Shown: positions 48,501 to 61,239 of the stretch, in pieces
How the letters are laid out: each line of letters starts with the position of its first letter
Numbering within the stretch: the first letter of the stretch is position 1
Assembly (NCBI RefSeq): GCF_900747795.2
Contig: NC_041404.2
Span: 102,415,653-102,479,652 of the forward strand
DNA length: 64,000 bases
Source of the DNA: Erpetoichthys calabaricus
Taxonomy: Eukaryota > Chordata > Cladistia > Polypteriformes > Polypteridae
Reading direction: 5' to 3'
Notes under the pieces: generated by a model
Told to the model about the DNA's origin: nothing
The model's database searches: none
What the model saw: only the letters and a program-made list of their open reading frames with translations
Position numbers and translations under genes: made by a program

Positions 48501-50160
48501 CTTGCAATTTTAATGTGACCTTAACATGAGCCAGTGGTTTGCATTAATGAGAGTAGTGCTGGCATCTTCTGAAGGGAGGACTGACACCTACTTTCAGCAA
48601 GATATCTGTTATTATGCAGCAAAGGTGATCATCTAACTTAAGACCATAGCAGGATGTAAATTGGGGCAACTTTGTGGATGAGAGCATATGGATGTGAGCA
48701 TGGTTGTGTGTATGAGGGTTCTATTTCTGGTTATTAATGTATACATCATTGGCACCATAAACTAGGGACTTTGGAAGTATTTAAAGTAAATACATGTGCT
48801 GTCTGTGTTGCCACCAACAATAATAAAAGATCTGAGCATTGATGGAAAATATAGGATTAGGTACACTTCTGTGAATTAAGGTAGATAATGTTTGTTGGAA
48901 ACGAAGGAAATCAAACAGTTGTTGACAATATTTTACAATTGTACTTGAAAGTTATGAGGTTATGGAACACAAATCTGAGATTTATAGGGGAAAGCATGTA
49001 ATACCAGTATACTCTGAGGAAAACGAATTTTGATGCATGTTATTGACTTGATTATCTATGTTCACTATTATTAATTTTATTAGCTATTACTGAGTTATGT
49101 GATTTATCTTAGGTATTAATGATTTGCACTGATTTATGTTATTCCCCAAATTCAGCTAGCCAGGAATCTTTCACTTCCTTTTACCCCCTCTAAAGGGGGA
49201 CATATTTAGTATGCACATGTTTATACAGGTTACGAATAGGGTTACAATAGGAATTTATTCGTTACAGTTTTAGTCCCAAAGGGAACTAAACTAAACTAAA
49301 CTGAACTTTAGGGGACCCCTAAATGGTCCCTGGAATTGTATGTGGCACAAACATTTCCATAGTTCTGTTCTATTTAATAAAATTGAAATAATTCTTATGT
49401 TGTGCGACAACATTAAATGCATTTACAAATATAAAAAAATGCATAGAAATATGTATGTATGCATGTCATTTATTTAAGTTAAACAACTGTTTCTTAGTCC
49501 ATGTGTGGTTATGTGGTGTTTTAATACCACAAAAGTAATACAAATTAGCATTCACAGTTCTGCATTAAAATTATTTATTATTTTAAAAGGTTTACTCTCT
49601 TTTTGCAAATGTGTTTCATTCTTTTTCCATGCCTGTTTTTTACATTTTAGCTAAGCTCTTGTGACAAACTTCAAACACGTAGATGTTATTATAAACAAGT
49701 GCAGTGAAATTTACAGAATGTATTGTATTGGCAGGCTGCAGTGCAGGATTTTTCTTGAAACATTTTGTTATATCTTTATTTTTATTTGAATGTATCATTT
49801 TATGAGGTTACCCCAGATACCCGTGTGCACCTTTAGAAATTCTCCACATAATCAGTTGGCCAACAGGGGATTTACCATCAAATAAGTAGTATTGTATTAT
49901 GGTGAAAGCTGAAAATTATTAGAAAATTAAGAACTATGTACCCATGTAGGTACATACCAGATTGTATTTTTGTCATTAATTACTATTCTACACAGTTATT
50001 TGTGTCATGTCCTGAAGAGGAACAAATGTAGTAGGCATCACTTATAGCGCTTGCACCTATCCAGACATTTTTCTCGCTTATATGTATTCTTTTAGAGAGA
50101 CAGGATGTAGTTCAGAATGTAATTCAGATCCTTTCATCGGTCATTTCAGTCCTTGATGAA
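45561..50160. other. Long unrecognised AT-rich region, no supported gene
   Basis: 4.6 kb with only short open frames. A (TA)n run sits at 46369-46385. Purine-rich CTCTAAGGGGGAAT (46269) and CTCTAAAGGGGGACAT (49193) resemble polypurine tracts. A few peptide fragments near 48360-48640 vaguely resemble retroviral surface-protein spacing. None of this is enough to call an element. Confidence 0.25.
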
Positions 50161-50162
50161 GA

Positions 50163-51175
50163 AATAATACAATACAATACAATGCAATTTATTTTTGTAT
50201 AACCCATAATCACATAAGAAGTGCTGCAATGGGTTTTAATAGGCCCTGCCTTCTGACAGCCCCCCAGCCTTGACTCTCTAAAAAGACAAGGAAAAAATCC
50301 CCAAAAAAACCCTTGTAGGGAAAAAACAGAAGAAACCTTGGGAAAGGCAGTTCAAAGAGAGACCCTTTTCTGGGTAGATTGGTTGTGCAGTGGGTGTCAA
50401 AAAAGGGGGTAAATACAATACAATACACAAAACAGAATACGAGTAATCCTTGATACAATATAACAGTGCAATAGAAATATTACAAGTACAGAGCAGAATT
50501 GAACAGTAAATGATATTACATAATACGATTTGGATTTGTTCAGAGTCTTGGAGACCTCGGCCATCAAGCTGCCTCCCCTTATTGGCCATTCCACAGTTGA
50601 GTCAGTGCTGGGCGAGCCAATCCAATGAAAGGACCCATCTATCTGATAATTCCTGTGATCCTCCATCAGAGATGACTTTACCTTAGGCAGGCAAAACAAC
50701 TTGGCAGGTGGGCAGTGGCACCAAGTGCCACATTTCAGTACCGAGAAGAGAAACAGAATAGGTAAGGGTTAGTACCAAATTATAACTATCATATTACTTA
50801 TGTTTTAGTGCTAATGACTAACAACAGAGATGCAGTCTACACAGTTAATCAGCAGTTCTAGTCAGGATATACTAAGCTGAAATAGTGTATCTTCAGGTGG
50901 ACCATTCCATAGCTTTGGGGCTCTGTAACTAAAAGCTCAACCTCCCACTGTTATTTTATTAATCCTTGGAATCATAAACAGACCGAGATCTTAATGTATG
51001 TTCTGGTTTGTAAGTCATGATAAGTTCAGACAAGTAAGCCAGACTTTGGTCATTTAAGGCTTTATATGTTAAAAGGTGGATTTTGAAATCTGCCCTAGGA
51101 GATGCTAGGGAATGCTTCTGTTCTCCTACTCCGATGTAGATAGAACCCTCGTCCTCATCCAAGTTCACCTCTGTT
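50163..51175 (-). repeat. Interspersed fish repeat, composite
   Basis: From (ATACA)n at 50165, the sequence TTATTTTTGTATAACCCA, then GCCTTGACTCTCTAAAAAG and CCTTGGGAAAGGCAGTTC, belongs to a common fish repeat. The same beginning recurs at 52914-53050. The right part (50880-51100) reads on the minus strand as FKIHLLTYKALNDQSLAYLS, which resembles the C-terminus of a LINE reverse transcriptase. The (TTGTA)n tail on the minus strand suggests a retroposon. Confidence 0.45.
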
Positions 51176-51179
51176 ATAG

Positions 51180-51978
51180 CACGTCTTTATTTGAAAACTA
51201 ACAGTGTCAGATTGGGAGAAGCGTGAATGCGACTGAGAGAATAAAACTGAATAAAAAAAAAACGCTCACCTTTACAAGTACCATACATTTACACTGGCTG
51301 TTACAGACTCAAATCAAATGTATGTTTTTGTTGTATAATAGCAGCTCACTACTCAAAATGTTTATTTTGAGATGCGGGGAGGCTCGAACCAATGAACCTT
51401 TGAATAGGAGTCAGCAGCTCTCACCGCTGTACTACCAAAGGAGTCGCTACAACAAACCACACTAACCTGATTTCTTTTTCTTCGGTTATAGTCTTGAATA
51501 AAAGCGCAGTTGTTCTGTTATATTTATACCTTTTGTGAAAGTGCTTATTTGATATTTGGACTTCAGTCTTCACACATGATACACTTCATGTCTACATTTT
51601 GTCGTTAGTACTAAAACATGGAAAAAGTTTGTCTTTTAGGTATGTGTTCAACATTTCTTGCATTTCCTGTCATCCTACACTTACATAGATCTTTGTAGAC
51701 ACAGAACACACGTGAAATGTATGTGTTCCAAATAACAATATATTTTTTTAGCCTATACAGCTCTAGATACTACTTCACTCCCTGATAAACCAGACTTGAG
51801 CAGGGAGAGTGATTTTTGCACTTTCTGCAGCGGTGGGAGGATGGGATAGTAGGCTTCTTGCTGCTTGGGCTTATCGACACATTTACAAGACAAAAGACGC
51901 TAACAGAGAGGTGCAAACGGATTTAAGGTGGGGCAGATTTACACGTTTTTTCATAAGCTTTGGTAATTCTAGTGTTAA
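51180..51978. mobile_element. piggyBac-like MITE, copy 3
   Basis: The right end reads TTTGGTAATTCTAGTGTTAA. It shares AGAATAAAACTGAAT, TTACAGACTCAAATCAAATG, a tRNA-like block and the last 300 bp with copy 1 (22805-23858). The left end is unclear. Confidence 0.5.
51365..51445 (-). repeat. tRNA-like module inside piggyBac-like element
   Basis: Minus strand: TTTGGTAGTACAGCGGTGAG (A-box-like) and, 25-30 bases on, TTGGTTCGAGCCTC (B-box). Its place in the element equals the module at 23253-23330. It is a SINE-type relic, not a tRNA gene. Confidence 0.5.
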
Positions 51979-52913
51979 TGCCAAGATCCTTGATTAAGTA
52001 CTGTATATTTGAAATTGTTAGTGTATCGTTTTTTAGCCAGATGATGTCACTTACATGTTTCTTTAAAAAATTCATAACTACATTGTACAATGTTATTTCT
52101 TTTTTTGTGCATTACAAACAAACATGTTTATGCACATTACGTTTTTCTTTAACTTATAAATATATACTGCATTATATAGGAGTGGACATACCACAGTTTT
52201 AATGCTTTAACATGTGTAGTTTATACCCTGATCAGCGTGTTTATTAAACTGATTTTTTGTGCATTTCTTGAATTCAAGTGACCCATCATTATTATTGTTA
52301 AATTTTAAATATTGTATTTGATATGGTTGCACAGTTTATACTGAATAATTATCAATAAAGTCAGCTTTTGGTAGTCCCAATACTGAGTTTTCCTTGTCCT
52401 TTTAAAATAGTGCTGACCCAATCAACTGACATACAAATGAACACTACTAGAATTAACAGATTTTACCAGAGCCTCCAGTTGTAACAACACAGTCTACAAA
52501 TGGCATGTACTTTGCTGGACTTGCTCGTGATGCCACAAGATTTAAAATGATGTGGAAACAGAGCATCCTAATCAAAGTTTTGCTTTTCACTTGCAAAAAT
52601 AGTCAAAAAGTGGTATGTTAGAATCTTATTGTTGTGGGGTCACATTTTCAACAAATATTACTTGGGTAAAAATGTTTTTTATTGAGAATACAGCTTCAAA
52701 ATATGGAAACAAAATTAAACAAAAGAGATTGTGTAAGAAGGATTGTGTAGGTCCAATTAACGCAGAGTCAAAACTATTAAAGCTCAACATTCTAAATCCA
52801 TGACTAACAGATAGAACCTTCTAATTCTAAAGTAATTTTATTAAATGTGTGTGTGCATATGTATCTCATTTAGAATACTGCATTGATGTAAACCACTTTT
52901 TCAGCATAAACAT
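51979..52913. other. No gene seen; AT-rich
   Basis: Short frames only, with no recognisable domains or repeats. Confidence 0.3.
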
Positions 52914-53050
52914 ATACAATACAATGCACTACAATTTATTTTTGTATAGCCCAAAATCACACAAGAAGTGCCACAGTGGGCTTTAACAGGCCCTACCTCT
53001 TGACAGTTCCCAAGCCTTGACTCTCTAAGAAGACAAGGAAAAACTCCATA
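52914..53050 (-). repeat. Interspersed fish repeat fragment
   Basis: ATACAATGCACTACAATTTA and TTGTATAGCCCAAAATCAC through GACTCTCTAAGAAGACAAGG match the start of the repeat at 50163. Confidence 0.6.
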
Positions 53051-53906
<856 letters not shown>

Positions 53907-54458
53907 TGTGGCACCCGGATGGGGCTCATGCCCGCTCGGGACGCCCAGGAAGACAGGAGGAGGGCTCATTCCTCCTCCAGACCGAGAGGGGGCCAACGCC
54001 CTGGTTGTATTGGGGTCCACGGGTACAGGGCTTGGAAGCCCAACCCTGTAGGGGCCGTGGTCACCGCCAGGGGGCGTCCCCCTGCCTGAAGGACCCTTCA
54101 GCACACCAGGAAATGCTGGGGGGAAGAAGAGAGGGAACACCCGGAGTGCTTCTGGGAGGACAGCCAGCATTTCCGCCACACTGGGGCGTGTCCGCGGGAT
54201 TGCCGGTGCACACCTGGAACACATCCGGGTACAGATAAAAGGGGCCGCCTCTCTCCATTCAATGGCTGGAGTCGGGTGGAAGCAGGACAAGGTGCTAGAA
54301 AGAGAGAAGGAGGTGGTCCGAAGAGGCAGAGTGGTTGGCCTGGACTTTGGGGAAGATTGGGGTTTGTGGCACTTGGACTTTGTAAATAGTAGTATAAATA
54401 AACGTGTGTTGGGTGACATTAGCGTGTCTGCCTGTCTGTGTCCGAGCCAGTGGCCACA
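53907..54458 (+). repeat. 5' LTR of non-autonomous LTR element, copy 2
   Basis: TGTGGCACCC to GGCCACA, with a TATA-like CAGATAAAAGG near 54233 and AATAAACG near 54397. Confidence 0.9.
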
Positions 54459-56281
54459 ATGGCATCCCAGATGGGACAATCCACCTGTTCCAAGGCGGGG
54501 AACCCCAGAAAAAAATAATTTTGTGGACGACTCGGCGCAGCAGGTGCGCCCACATACGTGCCATGGGAGCGGCGTGCCTACAACCCCGCAAGAATGTCTT
54601 ACCCCACGGACCATTAACAGACTGCAGTCACAAGGCTCTTTCCTGGTGCAGTGGAAGATCGACGGGCCTTACCTGAGTGCAGCGGGCTCCAGGGAGTGTG
54701 CTGTCGCAGAGGGTGCCCGGGACGGTGCGGTGTCGAGGGAGGCTACGCCGGGGACATTTCCCCGGACAGACGGGACCCAGGAGGTAAGTTCCCTGCTTGT
54801 CGGCAACCGGCCTTGCGGGGCCGCGTGTGTTTTGTGTTTAGCAGGCAGGGGCTGCCCGGATCCTTGTCGGTGGCAGACTCGCGCTGCTCTGCAGGGCTTT
54901 CAGGAAGCAGCAGCAGCTGCAGCAAGGGAGACGCTGCAACCCAAAGAGCCGGCTCGTCACCGCACCAGGAGGAGAAGAGTCAAAATGGCCGCGGACCAGA
55001 AGTCCCTCCCCGTGACAGGCATGGGATTAGCTGGTGTGTCTTGGGTTCCCGCCAATGACTGTATAGAGGCGGGACCAAGAAATGCCAGTCTCGTGCCGGG
55101 GGAAGACCCGATTGGGCCGGAGGAGGGGGCCCACAGGAAGCAGTCGAAGCAAGGGGCTGACAGACAGGTAGGCTCTGCGCCGGCTGACTTCCTGTCTTTG
55201 CCAGTAGTGCTGCATGTCTTGGAGGAGTTCCTTCAGGCTGCAGCGCCGCTGTTACAGATGCTCGGTGCGCTTCGTGCAGACCTGCAGGAGCTGGAGGTGA
55301 AGGCGGGCGCATCATCACAGACGCTGCATGCTGCGGTGGAAGGACACGTCGCTGGATCCTTTGGCCGGAGTCGTACGGCAGGGAAGGTAAGTAAAACTGA
55401 CCCCGTACAGCATAAAGGAGAGCCCACCGAAATTGGCTGTGATCCGAATGAATGGTATGGAGTAGGGGGATCTCCGACAGCGGATGCGGCGGTGCAGGCT
55501 GTTCGCGAGGTGAGGGGAGCAACATCGAGAGGGCAGGCAGGACAGGGGCTGATGAGTGCCCTGGGTCCTAGCGCCCAACGACCCGAGCCTGTGACAGTCT
55601 CCCGTCGTTCTGTATGGACGCAGACGGGCTTGGATCTGTGCGGTTCCCATGCGCAGACCCAGATCGTCGGGGCGTCCAAGAGTGACAGGAGGAATCGAGG
55701 GGTGAATGCCGGTTCCTCCGATAGGAAGGGACGTGCAGCTGGGTGCGCATGTCCAGAGAAGGGTCGTCCTCTGCGGAAGCAGAGGGAAGCTCCAGTGCCG
55801 GTGGAGGAGACGACAGTGCGAGCAGACCCGTCAGATACAATCAGATGGGCAGGAAACCTGCAGAGGAGGTGCCGAACAGGCAAGTCGAGGGGTGCCGCTA
55901 GGAGGGGAGAGCGCTGCCAGTGCGCAGCACAGAGGGACGTCAGGTGGTGGCGTCCAGGCAGCGCTTCTGCCCCTCTTTCTGTTTTGGTTGCAGGAACGGA
56001 CCCCGGATGCGCAGTAGGGCCTGCTTCGTTGGGGAACTGCCCTCCCGGGATGGACCGCTGCACTGGAGGACTCTTCACTGGCGATGGGGCAGCCCCGCGA
56101 CCAGCGGAGGCTACGAAGGTGCAGCACAAAGGGGCGTGAAGACCTCGGAAGGGGTGCTGAAAAAACGAGTTCCAGGGTGCCGGATTGGACCCTGAACAAA
56201 TAGTAGGACCCACTTCAGGGTTGAACCGCCCTCACGGGTTGTGTCGCTCAGACCGACGTGTCTTCGCTGGCGATGGGGCAC

Positions 56282-56837
56282 TGTGGCAAACGGATGGGGC
56301 TCATGCCCGCCTGGGACACCCAGGAAGACAGGAGGAGGGCTCATTCCTCCTCCAGACCACGAGGGTGCGTCCGCCCTGGTTGTATTAGAGGCCACGGATA
56401 CAGGGCTTGGAAGCCCAACCCTGTAGGGGCCCGTGGTCACCACCAGGGGGCGTCCCCCTGCCTGAAGGACCCTGGACCCCAGTACTTCCGCCACACCAGG
56501 AAGTGCTGGGGGGAAGAAGAGAGGGAACACCCGGAGTGCTTCTGGGAGGACAGCCAGCATTTCCGCCACACTGGGGCGTGTCCGCGGGATTGCCGGTGCA
56601 CATCCGGGTACAGATAAAAGGGGCCGCCTCCCTCCATTCAATGGCTGGAGTCGGGTGGAAGCAGGACAAGGTGCTAGAAAGAGAGAAGGAGGTGGTCCGA
56701 AGAGGCAGAGTGGTTGGCCTGGACTTTGGGGAAGATTGGGGTTTGTGGCACTTGGACTTTGTAAATAGTAGTATAAATAAACGTGTGTTGGGTGACATGA
56801 GCGTGTCTGCCTGTCTGTGTCCGAGCCAGTTGCCACA
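56282..56837 (+). repeat. 3' LTR of non-autonomous LTR element, copy 2
   Basis: TGTGGCAAAC to TTGCCACA; the inner half is almost identical to the 5' LTR. Confidence 0.9.
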
Positions 56838-56851
56838 ATAGATAGATAGAT

Positions 56852-57539
56852 TGTTCCTAAGTGGAAATTTAAAGTTTTACATATTCTCCTAAAAATAAGT
56901 AAATGAAAAACAAACAACAATCCCACTCCCCCTAATAACAGACTTGTAGGTGGCAGTAAGATGTGGTCTATGATAACGATGTTTCTTAATTTTGTCCATT
57001 CCCTGCTACATGACTTTGAGAGTGTATCAAACATCTTATCTATACAGGTGTAGCTAATGATATTCCACTTTGTCATTTACATTAGCTGAACAAAACAACA
57101 TGCTTATTTTTTACTCAGAAGGGCTCCGTGACTTCTGCCTCAAAGGCAATTGGCTAAAGTAGAAAATGAATGACAAGTACCCCTGTTGATGATCTGCTGA
57201 ATTTAAAGGTGATGGACACCAAAGAGCTAATACATGTTTTCATGAAGAAGTGATTCACAAACAAAAATCTAATACCTGACTGAATGAAATCCAAAACGAT
57301 TGACTGATAAACATGCCCACAAGGCACTCCCGTTTTATTCCAGGCTGTAACAAAACACTTCTCTTCCAGTCTTATTTTTGTTTTCTTAGTACATAGTGTG
57401 GATGTGCAGCATATCATTTTGAGACAATACTCATTCATCTAACTGATGGATGACAACTAACGATTGCTCAATACTGGAGTGAAGGTTCACACCACATGAC
57501 TCTGGCTCACATGTTGCCATAGTAACAAATTTGGAGTGT
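56852..57539. other. No gene seen
   Basis: A 94-codon minus-strand frame at 57154-57438 has no recognisable motif. The rest is AT-rich. Confidence 0.3.
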
Positions 57540-57720
57540 AAGGTGAAAGGCATTCTGAGATATAGGATGGAGCAAGATTATTTAAGGCTTTGTAAACCAT
57601 AAGCAGTATTTTAAAGTCAATTCTAAATGGCACAGGTAACCAATGTAGTGACATTAAAGCTGGTGAGATGTGCTCAGATTTTCTTTTCCTAGTTAAAGCA
57701 CTAACTAATCAAACCAAAGT
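57540..57720. repeat. Interspersed fish repeat fragment
   Basis: AGATTATTTAAGGCTTTGTA and AATGGCACAGGTAACCAATG, with GGTGAGATGTGCTC, are typical of a common fish repeat also echoed in 50880-51100. Confidence 0.4.
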
Positions 57721-59754
57721 CTTTATTTAACAAAAACCTACACTCCAATGTCATCCTTAGACCATATTTCTTAGGGACAAATAAAGGTTCAAAGTGGTAT
57801 GTAAGGAAAAGATGCATTTTGGAAATTATTTAAAATGCCCTCCAGACTTGACAGAAACGAATTTTCTCAAGAAGTGGTATTCAGGCTTATTATTAGTTTT
57901 AGCAGATATCATGGGCTTAGCCCGCCTTCTGATTATTGCTCAAGTTGTATATGCAGTTTAGATCAGCCATAGGGTTTCACATGAGTCGTACATGCACATC
58001 AGATCAAAGAAAGGTATATGAACAGGATGGGGTGGGGAATAGTGTATGATCAGGGGTTGGACACCAAATATCAGGGTCTGAACCCTCCCCCCAATGCCAA
58101 CAATGACACTGGTGGTATTATATGTAACTTTTGAAAGTTATATTAAAGTTATATTAAAATAATCATTGTATACCTAGACAAGGAATAAATAATATGTAAT
58201 GCAAACACGAAAAGGCAGTTACATGCATTAAGTTCCCTTAGTTAATAATTAAGAAATCCAAACATCATATTTAGATACTTTTGAAAATGGTGATGGTCTC
58301 CACTTAGTGTAACTACACTCTTAAAAATACTGGTTCTTTAATGGTACTTTATGGTTCTGTACTGGGTTTTGTGGTTCCTCATAAAACTATTGCTTTGACA
58401 AAGCACCATTTCATTCTAGGAAGGGTTCTTTGTATGTGAAGTTGGCTCTTTGTGTGTTGAAAAACTTCATAAAATATACATGAATCACCTTAAAATAATG
58501 TGAATTTGCATCATCATTTGATAAATAAATACACAGAGTCACTGGAGGAGGTTCAATAAAAAAAGTTTTAATAGCATCATTATTATTATAATAGTAATAT
58601 TGTCATGCTCTTCTCTAATGCATGTCATGTTGCGCATGCACTTTTAATCTGGGACATCAGCAGAATCATAGACATTGGTTACACAAGTTAAGAAAGAAGA
58701 GGGTGTTCATTTACTTATGTTTCCCACACAATCATTTCCCTAAAAATGAATGCAGTACACCTTGAAAACCAAAAATAAGACAGTAAAAGATATTGGCTTT
58801 GTTCAGAAGGACGGATTTTCAATTTTGACCCCCCACCCTCCAGGTAATTCAGTATACCTCTAAGCACTGGCCAGCATGCAAGAACTATTTCTAGCCATAT
58901 GTGCTAGTTTCAAAAGATTCTGGGGGTATATTTAACTTCTGTCCAATTCATTCAACTACATAAAGCCATCATAGTTACTGAATACCTCTGAACAAATTAT
59001 CACCACGTAATGAACTAAATCCTAACAATATAATGATCAAATATTCTAAAGCATGCTGCAATAATTAAAATATTACCACTAACTTATCATGACCCTTTTT
59101 GAAATGGAATTTTGTTATTTAAATCTCACAGAAAGGTAGCTGAAATGCAGAAACGCACATTATGGCAAATGTTAGAACTTCCATCTCTATCTAGCACCAA
59201 TAAGTTTGACATCAATGATATTTGTGGTGCCTCAACACGTTTAGTTTATTAGACACTTTCTAGAAAAGTAGGGTGAGGAATATTGATTGTAAAATAGCTA
59301 TAAATAATAAAAATATGATTAATATAATAATTTGGGGATCTCTTTTAAGGCTATATCCCCTGCTTTGGCATTCATTCTGCAGAGGAGACTGCAGCAATGT
59401 AATGGAAGACAGGATAAAAAAAACTCATTAAACTTTATAATTAACTTATCATTTTGCTCTCGGAAATCATTTCTTACATACAAAATTGTACAAAATAAAA
59501 AACAAAGTGGTGAGAGTCCCTTTTTATTTTCAACTTGACCACTATATATAACAACAACAACAACAATAATAATAATGTGAAAAATGTTGCTTTCCACAAA
59601 CTCAACTAATAAAATTAATTCCTCTTCATTGCCTTCAATGTGACACGTCAATCTACCTTCCACCTGGGTTAAGGGAGTAAAAAATAATAGAATATTGCTT
59701 TTACAATACTGTGTCTGGTGATTCCTATGATGTGATAAGCCAAATAAGGAAAAC

Positions 59755-59825
<71 letters not shown>

Positions 59826-60239
59826 TGAGATATAATTGCAAAATTCAAATGCATATACTTTTCCTTTGTTAATATTGTATTGTATTATTGAATTATTGTG
59901 CAATTGTACTTAAATGCAATTTGTATAAATAAGTCATTATGTTTTCTATTATGTTGGTGCCATTTATGTTTATTAATGTTTGTCATTTGTTTTAAGTATT
60001 TAGGTGGCCTCTAGCTTGATTCTTCGCAACTCTGGTATGATGTCCTTCTTGAGCGTACTTAACATCTTATTTTTAAATGGTGTGTTCTAACTGAGCAAAA
60101 AATACATAATGATTAAATACATTAGCAGCAAAAAAATAATCGGATACTTAGATATAATACAATCTAGTCCTCAGGATTTTTAAGAAAGGTGTTTACTTTT
60201 AATATTTTCAGTGCTCAATTATTTTAAGATCCTTTTTTT
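57721..60239. other. Mostly unrecognised AT-rich sequence
   Basis: No gene supported. At 58320-58480, GGTTCTTTAATGGTAC and similar GGTTC-rich phrases resemble a fish MITE. Otherwise only the TTTC tract is clear. Confidence 0.3.
59755..59826 (+). repeat. (TTTC)n microsatellite
   Basis: About 17 TTTC units. The repetitive KERKKERK-type frames read from it are artefacts of the repeat. Confidence 0.95.
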
Positions 60240-60599
60240 AATGTAGGTTTATAGTGCCATAATAATGCCAGCTGATCCAGCATTCCAGACTCATGGATAC
60301 TGAGCTTGAGAGAGCAGGCACCTAGCCTGTATTGTAGTAAAGAACAGACAGATCCTGCCAAGATGCCCTTTAGGGAGAGAGTGTGCACCCCCAAAGTGGT
60401 GTGGGAGGAGACTCCAGAGCAGAGAGACAAAAATAGATGAGTCACAGTCAGACATAAGTACAACGCAAAGGATGAACAATGTTTTGAGGTGTCAACCCAG
60501 TGTTTTGAGGTTTCCAACAATTTTTAGGAGCCTGTGGAGCTGGATGGAGGTTCTAATAACTCTGAGGTGATGGGCAGGGATGAAGAACCCAGGAGGTCA

Positions 60600-61110
60600 C
60601 TTCAAAACCAGTTCCCAGAAAGACAAAAATGGTGATAGTGGGGGATTCAGTCACTAGGGGTATTGAGATGCAGGTTGGCTTCAGAGACAAAGAGTCTCAT
60701 ACTGTGTGTTGCCTTCCAGCTGTACAGGTAGGAGACCTCCTTGTAAAGGTGGAAAGATGGGTAGGCTGTTGATCATACTGGGGATGGATCCACGTGCCAT
60801 TGCCCATGTTGCAAGTGACATACATTAGGGTAGTCTGTCAGTTGTACAATCCAAATTTAAAGAGTTAGGTACCAAGCTAAGGATCAGAACTGACAAGGTG
60901 GTCTTCAACAAAGTCCCTCCATGGCCACGCACTATTCCAGATAAGATGAAAGAGAGTAGAAGGCTTAACATGTGGCTCAGATCTAGATGTAGGATACACG
61001 CAACATATTTTGCCTTGACAGGTTACATTTGAAAAGAAAGAAAATGAATATATTAGGGAGGTGTATTTGTAGATTAGTTGAGGATTGTTTAAACTAGAAA
61101 ATGGGGAGGC
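60600..61110 (+). pseudogene. CR1 ORF1 lipase-like (SGNH) domain
   Basis: MVIVGDSVTRGIE carries the GDS block with the expected catalytic Ser, followed by SHTVCCLPAVQVGDLLVKVE. Later blocks are decayed. Such ORF1 esterase domains are known in CR1-type LINEs. Homologous to 16165-16640. Confidence 0.65.
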
Positions 61111-61239
61111 AGGGAGTTTAGGCCAGGGCAGGTTTAGAATTTCTCATGAAGGGACAAACAATGGTGTTATATAAAATACACATAGTAGCTTACTTTATAT
61201 CCTAAAGTTAAAGTGCCATAGTAGAATAAGTAATACATT

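Larger units (their letters stand above)
53907..56837 (+). mobile_element. Non-autonomous LTR retrotransposon, copy 2
   Basis: LTRs of 552 and 556 bp, running TGTGGCA to TGCCACA or GGCCACA, flank a GC-rich 1.8-kb interior. A primer-binding-like TGGCATCCCAGATGGG is at 54461. The target duplication is ATAG within the GATA tract. The LTRs differ by a few percent, mostly in the outer half, so it is younger than copy 1. No pol genes are seen; the layout is like a TRIM/LARD. The interior has a long open frame but no recognisable domain. Its LTRs are the same family as copy 1 with clear subfamily divergence. Confidence 0.85.

Noticed and set aside
51365-51445. tRNA gene
   Set aside because: A- and B-box-like motifs are present, but acceptor and T stems do not pair; the block is repeated within a transposon-like element.
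54262-56139. Longest open frame in the window (625 codons, plus strand)
   Set aside because: It begins in the 5' LTR of the second LTR copy and covers its interior. The composition is Arg/Gly/Ala-rich, and overlapping long frames exist on the other strand. No recognised domain, so it is not called as a gene.
57154-57438. Minus-strand 94-codon frame with several cysteines
   Set aside because: No motif, start context or splice support; flanks are AT-rich unique sequence.
59669-59903. Lys/Glu/Arg repeat protein
   Set aside because: It is a translation of the (TTTC)n microsatellite.
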